Shown here piece by piece: positions 1 to 5,930 of a DNA stretch of 6,922 nucleotides. Numbering within the stretch: position 1 is the first letter of the stretch; each line of letters opens with the position of its first letter. This DNA comes from Clostridia bacterium. Its GTDB lineage: Bacteria; Bacillota; Clostridia; Lachnospirales; Anaerotignaceae. Below the pieces are notes generated by a model. It made no database searches. It was not told the DNA's origin and saw nothing but the letters and a program-made list of their open reading frames with translations. The stretch is from the NCBI GenBank assembly GCA_900757025.1, contig CAAEMG010000040.1:1-6922 (forward strand), given 5' to 3'. The translations under genes were made by a program, and so were the position numbers.

Positions 1-631
1 CTGCCGTAATTGCAACAGAACCTATTGCAGAGAATATAAAAAGGAAGTCAACAACCTTGCCGAATATACCCTTTACTCTTTTTTCGCCAACCGTATATTT
101 GCAAAGAGCGCTAAATCTAAGCTCTTCGTCTTTCTTAATATAATAATGATATGCAAAAGGAAGAACAAATACACAAAGCATAGCCCATGCTATAGGACCC
201 CAGTCGTAAAAGCAGTATGCCAAGGACTGTTCATAGTTATATGCTTCGCTTATGGCAACTCCGTTAAGCTGAGGTGCCGCATTAAAATGGTATCCCCATT
301 CGAGAAACGCCCAGTAAACCGTACCTGCTCCGTTTCCGCAGAAAAACATCATTACTACCCATGAAACAATGGGATATTCGGGCTTGGAATTTCCAAGTCT
401 TATATCGCCGTATTTTGAAAGAGCAATAATTATAAGGAAAATAAATATTCCGAAAGCAATAAACTGCATTACAGAACCGAATGTATGCGTAAGAAGCTTC
501 ATAATTGCATGGGATACCGCAACGCCCTGTTCCGGAAAAACGGTAAGCCCGATTACCATAACGGCAACTATTATAAGGCTGGCTATCATTAATCCTACTT
601 CGTATTTTTCGGATAAAGGTTTTTTATCCAT
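1..631 (-). CDS. BCCT-family (CaiT-like) betaine/carnitine transporter, C-terminus cut by window edge
   Basis: Inner-membrane carrier of the betaine/carnitine/choline transporter family. The first 210 residues are present; the family is usually about 500-550 aa, so the rest lies beyond position 1. Hydrophobic segments are visible near residues 12-31, 52-71, 90-110, 146-165 and 194-210. Family hallmarks: the segment around G75-G80 ending in RLGN, then P84-E85, S90-W91, and a glycine-rich stretch with G99, G101 and G103. Aligned from memory with E. coli CaiT, residues 1-120 run almost without gaps: Y114 matches CaiT Y114, W144 in a DWGP motif matches W142 (HWGP), and N100 sits where CaiT has T100 and sodium-dependent BetP has Met. 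The ATG at 631 is preceded by AAGGAAGGGGG. It is last of a likely three-gene unit, 72 bases after a CoA-transferase. Family assignment is firm; the substrate (carnitine-like versus glycine betaine or choline) is inference. Confidence 0.9.
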   Translation of the reverse strand, partial: MDKKPLSEKYEVGLMIASLIIVAVMVIGLTVFPEQGVAVSHAIMKLLTHTFGSVMQFIAFGIFIFLIIIALSKYGDIRLGNSKPEYPIVSWVVMMFFCGNGAGTVYWAFLEWGYHFNAAPQLNGVAISEAYNYEQSLAYCFYDWGPIAWAMLCVFVLPFAYHYYIKKDEELRFSALCKYTVGEKRVKGIFGKVVDFLFIFSAIGSVAITA

Positions 632-655
632 AAAACTGCCCCCTTCCTTTATAGC

Positions 656-694
656 TGCCCGACACAAAAACGGCTCACATTCCTGTATCGGGCA
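656..694 (-). other. intercistronic hairpin between CoA-transferase and BCCT genes
   Basis: In the minus-strand transcript the arms TGCCCGATACA (694-684) and TGTGTCGGGCA (666-656) pair over 11 positions, ten Watson-Crick and one U-G wobble, around a 17-base loop. The lower stem is GC-rich. It begins 9 bases after the CoA-transferase stop and ends 24 bases before the BCCT start, leaving that gene's ribosome binding site (about 638-648) unpaired. There is no T-run after it on either strand, so it does not look like an intrinsic terminator. A role in mRNA stability, processing or differential expression of the carrier is possible. The rest of the 72-base gap shows no convincing promoter. Confidence 0.6.
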
Positions 695-703
695 AATTCA
701 AAA

Positions 704-1894
704 TTAAATCACTTCGTTTTTCGACAATTTATTTATTTCATCCTCTGTATAGCCGTATTCCATAAGAACAGCCTTTGTATCTTTGCCCATAGAAGGAGCG
801 CCTTTTTCAAGAACCGCAGGCGTTTCGCTGAGCATCATAGGATTGCCAATTGCAAGGTAATCGCCCACTCCGTCGTCATGCATAGGCACAAGCATATTTC
901 TTGCTTTAAGCTGTTCATTGTGCATAAGCTCGGGAATTGTATTTACAGGTGAATTTGGAATTTTATATGCGTTAAAGGCTTCCGTAAGCTCTGCCTTTGT
1001 TTTGTATTTGAAATAATCCTTTATTATAGGTGTTACAATATCATAATTTTCAAGACGAAGCTCGTTTGTTGCAAAGCGTTCATCCTCGAGAAGAGAAGGC
1101 ATATTCATTGCATTGCAAAATCTTTCCCATTCTGCCTTTGAGCCTGCCGCAAGACCTACAGAAAAATAACCGTCCTTGCATGGATATACGTCATATGGGC
1201 ATAATGTTGGGTCTGTGTTTCCGCAGCGGCTTGTTTCAAGATTAATAAGCGCTTTGTTAAGTATAGGGCCTTCAAGCATACCGAAAAGTGCATCCATCAT
1301 TGAAACGTCAATGTACTGACCTTTTCCTGTGTTAAGCTTGTTGTAATATGCCATAACGATACCCAAAGCCATTGTAAGACCCGTAAAGTTGTCGCCTATA
1401 GCGGGGCCGACCTTTGTGGGAACGTCATCTGCAAAACCTGTCATTTCCATCATGCCGCACATAGCCTGAATAACATTGTCATATGCCGCAAGCTTGCTCC
1501 AAGGGCCGTTCTGACCATAGCCCGAAATAGAAGCAAATATAATTTCAGGGTTTATTTTTTTGATTTCTTCATATCCGAGACCCATTTTGTCGAGTGTTCC
1601 GACCTTGAAGTTTTCAACAACTATGTCTGCGTCTTTAACAAGTTTTTTGATTACTTCCGCACCCTCAGGCTTGCTTATGTCAAGAGAAATGCTTTCTTTT
1701 CCTCTGTTTATTGCGGCAAAATATCCGCTTTCGCCCTTGTCGTTTATAGGTGTCCATTCTCTGGACTGGTCGCCGTAGCCTCTTCTTTCTATTTTAATTA
1801 CTCTTGCTCCGAAATCTGCAAGCTGCATTGTACAAAACGGTCCGCTGTAGGCTTGAGTAAAATCTATAACAGTTACACCTTCTAAAATTTTCAT
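704..1894 (-). CDS. family III CoA-transferase (CaiB/BaiF type), second of a tandem pair
   Basis: Cytoplasmic enzyme of 396 aa, the usual length for type III CoA-transferases (formyl-CoA transferase Frc, CaiB), which move CoA between carboxylic acids through aspartyl anhydride/thioester intermediates. Visible family features in order: N-terminal DFTQAYSGPF-type segment and LADFGA with VIKIER (residues 11-36), NRGKESISLD (63-72), VVENFKVGTLDKMGLGYE (about 92-109), the SGYGQNGP block (124-131), and GPAIGDNFTG (163-172). In the last, D168 is in the position of the catalytic Asp169 of Frc/CaiB. A typical C-terminal GYTEDEI follows. The start is ATG at 1894 with GAGAGGAG eight bases upstream; a nearby out-of-frame ATG is ignored. 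It lies 18 bases after its paralogue (stop at 1913), so the two are surely cotranscribed. With the downstream CaiT-like carrier, a quaternary-amine acid substrate is plausible, but the family also handles oxalate, 2-hydroxyacids, bile acids and aromatic acids. Confidence 0.93.
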   Translation of the reverse strand: MKILEGVTVIDFTQAYSGPFCTMQLADFGARVIKIERRGYGDQSREWTPINDKGESGYFAAINRGKESISLDISKPEGAEVIKKLVKDADIVVENFKVGTLDKMGLGYEEIKKINPEIIFASISGYGQNGPWSKLAAYDNVIQAMCGMMEMTGFADDVPTKVGPAIGDNFTGLTMALGIVMAYYNKLNTGKGQYIDVSMMDALFGMLEGPILNKALINLETSRCGNTDPTLCPYDVYPCKDGYFSVGLAAGSKAEWERFCNAMNMPSLLEDERFATNELRLENYDIVTPIIKDYFKYKTKAELTEAFNAYKIPNSPVNTIPELMHNEQLKARNMLVPMHDDGVGDYLAIGNPMMLSETPAVLEKGAPSMGKDTKAVLMEYGYTEDEINKLSKNEVI

Positions 1895-1912
1895 TGTGCA
1901 TACTCCTCTCTA

Positions 1913-3109
1913 TTATAACATTTCAATGACTTTATCGTTTGCCAATTTTTCAAGCTGTTCGTCTGTATAGCCCAGCTTCTTGAGATAGAATTTTGTATCT
2001 CTGCCAAGCTTAGGCGCACCTGCCGTTATTTCGCCCGGTGTTTCACTCATTTTTATAACAGTTCCCGGAATAAGTATGTTTTCACCAATTCCTTCGTCAT
2101 AAACTTCAACAAGCATATTTCTGTCTTTTATCTGCTCTGTTGCCATTGCTTCGGGAACAGTGTATACAGCGCCGCATGCAAGGCGTGCATTTCTTAAAAT
2201 ATCTTCTATTTCAAACTTTGACATTGTGGATGTAACTTTTTCGATAGCCTGCTTTAAGCCGTTTTCGTAGTTATCTCCACGGGATTCGTTTGTTTTGTAT
2301 CTTTCATCGGCTTTAAGGTCGTCCATTCCCAGTGCATCGCAGAATTTCATCCACTGACCGTCTGTCGAAACGCCTATTGCGACATATCCATCTTTTGTTT
2401 TGAATGTATCGTAAGGTGAAATTGAAGGATATGCATTGCCTACTCTCGGAGGAACAGAGCCTTTCATGCAATATGTAATAGGCGCTGCCTCAAGAATTGA
2501 GAAAAGCGAATCAAGAATTGCAATATCGATTTTCTGTCCTTTTCCTGTCTTTTTCTTTGCAATAAGGGCAAGCATTATTGCCGTTGCCATATATGTTCCG
2601 CTTACGTGGTCGCCAAGAGCCGGGCCTGCTTTTGTAGGTTCGCCGTCGGCAAAGCCCGTTCTGTCCATAAGTCCGCTGCCTGCCTGAAGCTGAAGGTCAA
2701 GACCGATATTGTTTTTCATAGGACCTGTCTGTCCATAGCCGTTTAATGTTGCATATATAATTTCGGGATTAACTTCTTTTATTTTTTCGTAGCTGAGTCC
2801 CATTCTTTCCATACTTCCGTATTTAAAGTTTTCCGTAACAACATCGGCGTCTTTAATCAAATCCAAAAGAATTTTTCTGCCTTCGTCCGTTCCGCCGTTT
2901 ACGCCGATGCTTTTTTTACCTCTGTTTAAAAAGCCGTAATATCCGCTGGAATCATTTTTAAATGGTGCCCAGTATCTTGCAAGGTCGCCTACGCCGGGTC
3001 TTTCGATTTTAATAACCTCTGCCCCAAAATCCGCAAGTATCATTGTACAAAGGCTTCCTGCATGAGCCTGAGTAAAGTCTACTATTTTAATGCCTTCCAA
3101 AATCTTCAT
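1913..3109 (-). CDS. family III CoA-transferase (CaiB/BaiF type), first of a tandem pair
   Basis: A 398-aa enzyme of the same family as the next gene. The two share about 33 of the first 50 residues by hand alignment, including MKILEG, DFTQA, LADFGA and VIKIER, yet their codons differ, so the duplication is old. Family landmarks: NRGKKSIGV (62-70), ENFKYGSMERMGLSYE (93-108), NGYGQTGP (123-130) and GPALGDHVSG (162-171), where D167 is the expected catalytic Asp. Both paralogues therefore look active. They may have different acids as substrates or form a heteromer as in the BbsE/BbsF benzylsuccinate CoA-transferase. ATG at 3109 has AAGGGAG nine bases upstream. It is the first gene of its transcription unit: a terminator and a sigma-54-like promoter precede it. 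Likely role: activating an imported carboxylate to a CoA thioester using an acyl-CoA of the pathway as donor. The precise substrate is unknown. Confidence 0.93.
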   Translation of the reverse strand: MKILEGIKIVDFTQAHAGSLCTMILADFGAEVIKIERPGVGDLARYWAPFKNDSSGYYGFLNRGKKSIGVNGGTDEGRKILLDLIKDADVVTENFKYGSMERMGLSYEKIKEVNPEIIYATLNGYGQTGPMKNNIGLDLQLQAGSGLMDRTGFADGEPTKAGPALGDHVSGTYMATAIMLALIAKKKTGKGQKIDIAILDSLFSILEAAPITYCMKGSVPPRVGNAYPSISPYDTFKTKDGYVAIGVSTDGQWMKFCDALGMDDLKADERYKTNESRGDNYENGLKQAIEKVTSTMSKFEIEDILRNARLACGAVYTVPEAMATEQIKDRNMLVEVYDEGIGENILIPGTVIKMSETPGEITAGAPKLGRDTKFYLKKLGYTDEQLEKLANDKVIEML

Positions 3110-3163
3110 TTAACATTTCTCCCTTCGGTTAAATATTGGATTATCACTGACATATATTTTATT

Positions 3164-3181
3164 AAGCAAAATCTATGCCAA
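3164..3181 (-). promoter_or_regulatory. putative sigma-54 (RpoN) -24/-12 promoter for the CoA-transferase/BCCT unit
   Basis: Read on the minus strand this site is TTGGCATAGATTTTGCTT. Against the consensus YTGGCACGRNNNTTGCW it matches every defined position except the C and G after TGGCA (T and A here). The invariant GG (3179-3178) and GC (3167-3166) are separated by exactly ten bases, as required. The predicted transcription start is near 3154, giving an untranslated leader of about 44 bases before the ATG at 3109. It is in a true intergenic region, correctly oriented, with dyads upstream that could bind an activator. No activator gene is in the window, so function is inferred. Confidence 0.7.
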
Positions 3182-3184
3182 AAC

Positions 3185-3200
3185 AAAAACGCCCGTTTTT
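3185..3200. promoter_or_regulatory. dyad AAAAACG-CC-CGTTTTT just upstream of the promoter
   Basis: Perfect 7-bp inverted repeat around two central bases. It lies immediately upstream of the -24 element, about 31 to 46 bases before the predicted transcription start. As RNA it could form only a short A-U-rich stem, so a protein-binding site is at least as likely as a terminator. The binding protein is unknown. Confidence 0.35.
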
Positions 3201-3214
3201 CAACATTTTTTTCG

Positions 3215-3230
3215 ATACAAAATTTTGTAT
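3215..3230. promoter_or_regulatory. perfect 16-bp palindrome ATACAAAATTTTGTAT, candidate operator or activator site
   Basis: Each 8-base half is the exact reverse complement of the other, with no central gap. It lies about 61-76 bases upstream of the predicted sigma-54 start site and shares its last base with a TGAGTCA element. A perfect 16-bp palindrome in a short intergenic region upstream of a promoter is typical of a dimeric regulator site. The AT-rich background makes chance symmetry less improbable than usual, and the regulator family cannot be named. Confidence 0.5.
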
Positions 3231-3324
3231 GAGTCATTTTTGCATCATATATTTGCCGATGTCCCCATAATTAAGGTAAAAATAAAAATGAGTCAAAAAT
3301 AATTCATTAATCATTTTTGACTCA
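3230..3324. repeat. three copies of TGASTCA upstream of the CoA-transferase promoter
   Basis: TGAGTCA occurs at 3230-3236 and 3289-3295, and its reverse complement TGACTCA at 3318-3324. Flanks are partly shared: TCATTTTTG recurs at 3234-3242 and 3311-3319, and AAAAATGASTCA appears at 3284-3295 and on the opposite strand at 3230-3241. The copies centre roughly 80, 140 and 165 bases upstream of the predicted sigma-54 start, inside the range used by enhancer-binding proteins. Two of them also form the base of the terminator stem, which could explain their symmetry without any regulatory role. Confidence 0.4.
3275..3324 (-). terminator. probable intrinsic terminator of the TRAP-lactonase-racemase-isomerase operon
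   Basis: On the minus strand TGAGTCAAAAAT (3324-3313) and ATTTTTGACTCA (3300-3289) form a perfect 12-bp stem with a 12-base loop, followed directly by TTTTTATTTTTACC (3288-3275). It starts 30 bases after the isomerase stop codon. The stem is AT-rich (four G-C pairs), so termination may be partial, but symmetry, T-tail and position all fit. It separates the isomerase operon from the CoA-transferase unit. Confidence 0.7.
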
Positions 3325-3354
3325 CTCTATTGGGGGATGCAATTTCAAAAGCTG

Positions 3355-4173
3355 TCAGCTTATTGATTTTTCTGCATTTTTTAAAACTTCAATACTTTTT
3401 TTCGCTGTTTCAAAGGTGTCTTGCCCTTGCTCTATTTCAAGACTTACATAATCCGAATAGCCTGTTTTATAAAGGACTTCAAAGGCTTTGTTTATGTTGA
3501 TTGTTCCTTCTGAAGGTATTTTTCTTTCACTGTCGGAGCAATGTATAAAACCGAAATATTTTCCGTATTTTTCTATGGCTTCATACATATCTTTTTCCGC
3601 AAGGTTTCCGTGGAAGAAATCATAAAGTATTCCTATATTTTTACAGCCTGTTCTTTCTATGATTTTAACTGCGTCCTCTGCCGTAAAAATATTGTCAATA
3701 TTACTTTCGGACTGCGGCTCAATCATTATTTTCACGCCTTTTTTGTCGGCATAAGCCGCTATATCCTTAAGCTCGTCCGCAAGTATACTCATACTTTCTT
3801 CCATTCCGCAGGACATAATGTTTCCACGGTATTTACCTATGCATACGCAAGCCTTATCAAGCTTTTCTGCTAAATCCACAAGTCTTTTCGTTCTTTCCAC
3901 AGCCTGAATACGTACATTTTCATTATTATCCATAAGATAAAGCTTATCCTCTTTAAAAATCGGATTAGTGCCTATTGCGGCTACATTAAGCCCGTTTTTC
4001 TTTATGGTTTCATATACAAGCTCCATATTCATTTCATCTGGATTTTTAACAAGAAGCTCTATTCCGTCATAACCGAGGGCTTTTATTTTTTTTAAATCCT
4101 CTTCAAAATTTCCGTAAAATCCCATTATGCTTACACTGCTTTCGGGAGAAGCAATGGGGTATGCTTTTTTCAT
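3355..4173 (-). CDS. sugar phosphate isomerase/epimerase-like TIM-barrel protein
   Basis: A 272-aa cytoplasmic protein of the xylose-isomerase-like TIM-barrel superfamily (Pfam AP_endonuc_2), which includes hydroxypyruvate isomerase, tagatose/allulose 3-epimerases and IolE/IolI-type inositol enzymes. The divalent-metal ligands expected of the family are visible: E152 in the IEPQ strand, D185 in LYDFFHG (with H188 three residues on), H211 in FIHCSD and E246 in SLEIEQ; E39 in GIEL marks the second strand. Length and ligand order fit an intact enzyme. A GTG at 4185 could add four residues, but ATG at 4173 is preferred because AAAGTGAG, the best ribosome binding site, overlaps that GTG seven bases upstream of the ATG. 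It is the last gene of its operon, 26 bases after the racemase-like gene. The substrate is probably a ketose or a keto/hydroxy acid derivative; nothing in the sequence identifies it. Confidence 0.87.
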   Translation of the reverse strand: MKKAYPIASPESSVSIMGFYGNFEEDLKKIKALGYDGIELLVKNPDEMNMELVYETIKKNGLNVAAIGTNPIFKEDKLYLMDNNENVRIQAVERTKRLVDLAEKLDKACVCIGKYRGNIMSCGMEESMSILADELKDIAAYADKKGVKIMIEPQSESNIDNIFTAEDAVKIIERTGCKNIGILYDFFHGNLAEKDMYEAIEKYGKYFGFIHCSDSERKIPSEGTININKAFEVLYKTGYSDYVSLEIEQGQDTFETAKKSIEVLKNAEKSIS

Positions 4174-4180
4174 AATAAAT

Positions 4181-4188
4181 CTCACTTT
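4181..4188 (-). promoter_or_regulatory. ribosome binding site that fixes the isomerase start at the ATG at 4173
   Basis: On the minus strand this reads AAAGTGAG, ending seven bases before ATG 4173. The in-frame GTG at 4185 lies inside it, so it is more likely part of the binding site than a start codon. The match to AAGGAGGTGA is only moderate. Confidence 0.5.
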
Positions 4189-4199
4189 CTAAAAATATA

Positions 4200-4862
4200 T
4201 TATTTTATATTTTTGTTTACCATTTCCACAATTTTCTTATAGCCTTCCTCAGGGCTTGAAAGTACATTTACACCGAAGTTTTTCATTTTTTCTGCCGCAC
4301 ATGCCATTGTTATCTGAGAAAGAACAAGTGTATCACAGCCTCTTTCAACAAGTCTTTTTCCCGCTTCGGCAATAATTTCGTTATGTTTTTCCACATCTCC
4401 CGCTTTTAGCGCAACCATAGCGTCGGTTATGATTTCCATATCAAATTCAAGAGTTTTGTTCTCTTCGGCTGCCATTTTTTCAAGCTGTCTTTTTGCGGAC
4501 GGAGCTGACGGAGCCGTTGTTGCAAGTATTCCTATTTTTTTGCCTTCGTTTACGGCTCTTTCAAGCATCGGATTATCTATGGCAATCATCGGTATATCAG
4601 TAAAATTTCTCATTAAAGGAACAAAGGGGCAGAAAACCGAGCATGCCACTATTATTCCGTCAACCTCTGCGTCAACGGCTTCAAAAACAAGCTTCGTAAA
4701 AGCTCTCAAACCTTTATAATCAGCTCCGCCAACGGCATTTGCTCTGAAAAGCAGATTTTCATTTAGAAAATTAAGCACTGTTGTTTCAGGCGCATTTTTT
4801 TTGAATACAGCCATAAGCGGCTCTACGGCGTTCATTGTTGCGTGTATTACACCTATTTTCAT
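4200..4862 (-). CDS. aspartate/glutamate/hydantoin racemase-fold protein with one canonical cysteine
   Basis: A 220-aa cytoplasmic protein of the Asp/Glu/hydantoin racemase superfamily (PF01177), cofactor-independent enzymes using two opposed cysteines. Evidence: MKIGVIHAT at the N-terminus, the first-lobe motif DGIIVACSVF with C74, the second-lobe start KKIGILATT (108-116) and a C-terminal strand DTLVLSQITMA (177-187). In classical members the last reads LGCTE or LGCAGM. Here the cysteine position appears to be Q183, and the nearest Cys is C188, five residues later. The canonical two-base racemase mechanism is therefore doubtful; a related isomerase, lyase or decarboxylase activity is possible. 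The start at 4862 follows AAGGAG, which lies in the last codons of the lactonase gene; only three bases separate the two genes, so they are likely translationally coupled. The neighbours suggest a step in the same catabolic route as the lactonase and isomerase. Fold assignment is strong, reaction unknown. Confidence 0.85.
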   Translation of the reverse strand: MKIGVIHATMNAVEPLMAVFKKNAPETTVLNFLNENLLFRANAVGGADYKGLRAFTKLVFEAVDAEVDGIIVACSVFCPFVPLMRNFTDIPMIAIDNPMLERAVNEGKKIGILATTAPSAPSAKRQLEKMAAEENKTLEFDMEIITDAMVALKAGDVEKHNEIIAEAGKRLVERGCDTLVLSQITMACAAEKMKNFGVNVLSSPEEGYKKIVEMVNKNIK

Positions 4863-4865
4863 ACT

Positions 4866-5915
4866 TTAAGTCTCCTTAAATATAATGCAAACGGGACTGC
4901 CCGTATTAATTGTGTTATTTGTAAATTCAAGGCTTCCGTCTTTTTCGTTTACGGCAAATATCTGTATCGTGTCGCTTTCTTCGTTTGCCATATAAAGCTT
5001 TTTGCCGTCATCACTTATTTCCATAAAACGAGGTATTTTTCCGAGGCAGTCTGTACATCCTGTCATTTTTATAAATCCGTTTTCTTCGTTTCTTTCAAAT
5101 ACCGCAACACTGTTATGGCTTCTGTTTGTTGAATAAATGAATTTATTGTTCGGATGAATTACTATTTCTCCCGCTTTGCTGTTGCCCGTATATGTTTCGG
5201 GCAATGTTGAAACTATCTGCACAGGAGAAAGTATTCCGTTTTCATCATCAAAAGTCATTGTTGTTATGCAGTTTCCGTGTTCATTAAGCACATATGCAAA
5301 TTTATTTGTATTATCAAAAACCATATGTCTCGGTTCGTCATGGTCACGGGAAATAAGCCTTTGTGTTCTTATAAGACCGCCGTCATAATTTATTCGATAA
5401 ACGAAAACACCGCCATAGCCTACGTTTCTTCCCTGTGTGGGAACCGCTATAAATTTTTGGCTTCTGTCTTTTATGCACTGATGAGCGTGGGAAACTCCCT
5501 CTTCCGTTATGCCTTCCAAATGCTCCGTAAACATAGGATCCGTAACGCTTCCGTCAGGCTTACGCAAAAGCGTTGCCACAGCTCCTCCCTGAAGAGAAGC
5601 TATGAACAAAAACTTGTTTGTTTCGTCGGGCGTTAAAAACACAGGGTTTCTTCCGCCGGATTTCACCGTATTCAAATGAGTAAGCACACCTGTTTCTTTG
5701 TCAATTTTGTATGAGCTTACGCTGTATAAATCTCCGTGTACGGCATAAAGATATTCTTTATTGTTGTCAAAGCATAAAAACGAAGGATTTTCTTCAACCT
5801 TTATTTTCTGTATAAGTTTCCACTGTTCGTTATCGTCTATTGTATATACGCTAATGCCCTCTCCTCTGGCATTACGCTGTTTTGTTGTTCTTGAGCCTAC
5901 ATATGCAAATTTCAT
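4866..5915 (-). CDS. lactonase family protein, seven-bladed beta-propeller (6-phosphogluconolactonase-like)
   Basis: A 349-aa protein of the lactonase family PF10282, to which E. coli 6-phosphogluconolactonase Pgl/YbhE (331 aa) and carboxy-cis,cis-muconate cyclase belong. Repeated blade units can be followed along the chain, each with a variant of a 'D/P-N-x-K-F/Y-x-Y' turn and a 'V-x-x-Y/F' strand, for example near residues 50-70, 96-106, 150-174, 200-211, 255-274 and 300-321. The region EPRHMVFDNTNKFAYVLNE (194-212) corresponds to the PRHMVFHPN-type block of Pgl, and SHAHQ (142-146) to its CHSAN block. No signal peptide, so cytoplasmic. A GTG at 5924 could extend it by three residues, but it falls within the ribosome binding site AAGGCGGTGA; ATG 5915 follows at five bases. 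Thirteen bases separate it from the permease gene. Likely role: hydrolysing a sugar-acid or hydroxy-acid lactone. A role in the pentose phosphate pathway is less likely given the TRAP/racemase/isomerase context. Confidence 0.87.
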   Translation of the reverse strand: MKFAYVGSRTTKQRNARGEGISVYTIDDNEQWKLIQKIKVEENPSFLCFDNNKEYLYAVHGDLYSVSSYKIDKETGVLTHLNTVKSGGRNPVFLTPDETNKFLFIASLQGGAVATLLRKPDGSVTDPMFTEHLEGITEEGVSHAHQCIKDRSQKFIAVPTQGRNVGYGGVFVYRINYDGGLIRTQRLISRDHDEPRHMVFDNTNKFAYVLNEHGNCITTMTFDDENGILSPVQIVSTLPETYTGNSKAGEIVIHPNNKFIYSTNRSHNSVAVFERNEENGFIKMTGCTDCLGKIPRFMEISDDGKKLYMANEESDTIQIFAVNEKDGSLEFTNNTINTGSPVCIIFKET

Positions 5916-5920
5916 CTGTG

Positions 5921-5930
5921 TCACCGCCTT
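5921..5930 (-). promoter_or_regulatory. ribosome binding site that fixes the lactonase start at the ATG at 5915
   Basis: AAGGCGGTGA on the minus strand differs by one base from the ideal AAGGAGGTGA and ends five bases before ATG 5915. It overlaps the last base positions of the TRAP permease stop codon (5931-5929) and contains the alternative GTG at 5924, arguing against that GTG as start. Confidence 0.7.

Noticed and set aside
656..694. Reading the 656-694 hairpin as an intrinsic terminator.
   Set aside because: No T-run follows on either strand, and the carrier gene with a good binding site begins 24 bases later.
146..707. Plus-strand open frames over the BCCT gene and the following gap (146-364 and 369-707).
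   Set aside because: They lie opposite a clear membrane-protein gene, have no recognisable domain or binding site, and are antisense shadows.
3140..3169. Possible sigma-70 promoter on the minus strand, TTGCTT (3169-3164) and GATAAT (3145-3140) with an 18-base spacer.
   Set aside because: The -35 match is weak, the spacer is longer than ideal, and in an AT-rich region such matches are common. The overlapping sigma-54 match is much more specific. It remains an alternative.
3350..3360. Odd palindrome AGCTGTCAGCT across the isomerase stop codon.
   Set aside because: Short, overlaps coding sequence, and has no supporting context; likely chance.
4173..4185. GTG start at 4185 for the isomerase, giving 276 aa.
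   Set aside because: The GTG lies in the best ribosome binding site for ATG 4173; starting there would leave no binding site at proper distance.
5915..5924. GTG start at 5924 for the lactonase, giving 352 aa.
   Set aside because: The GTG is part of the near-ideal AAGGCGGTGA serving ATG 5915.
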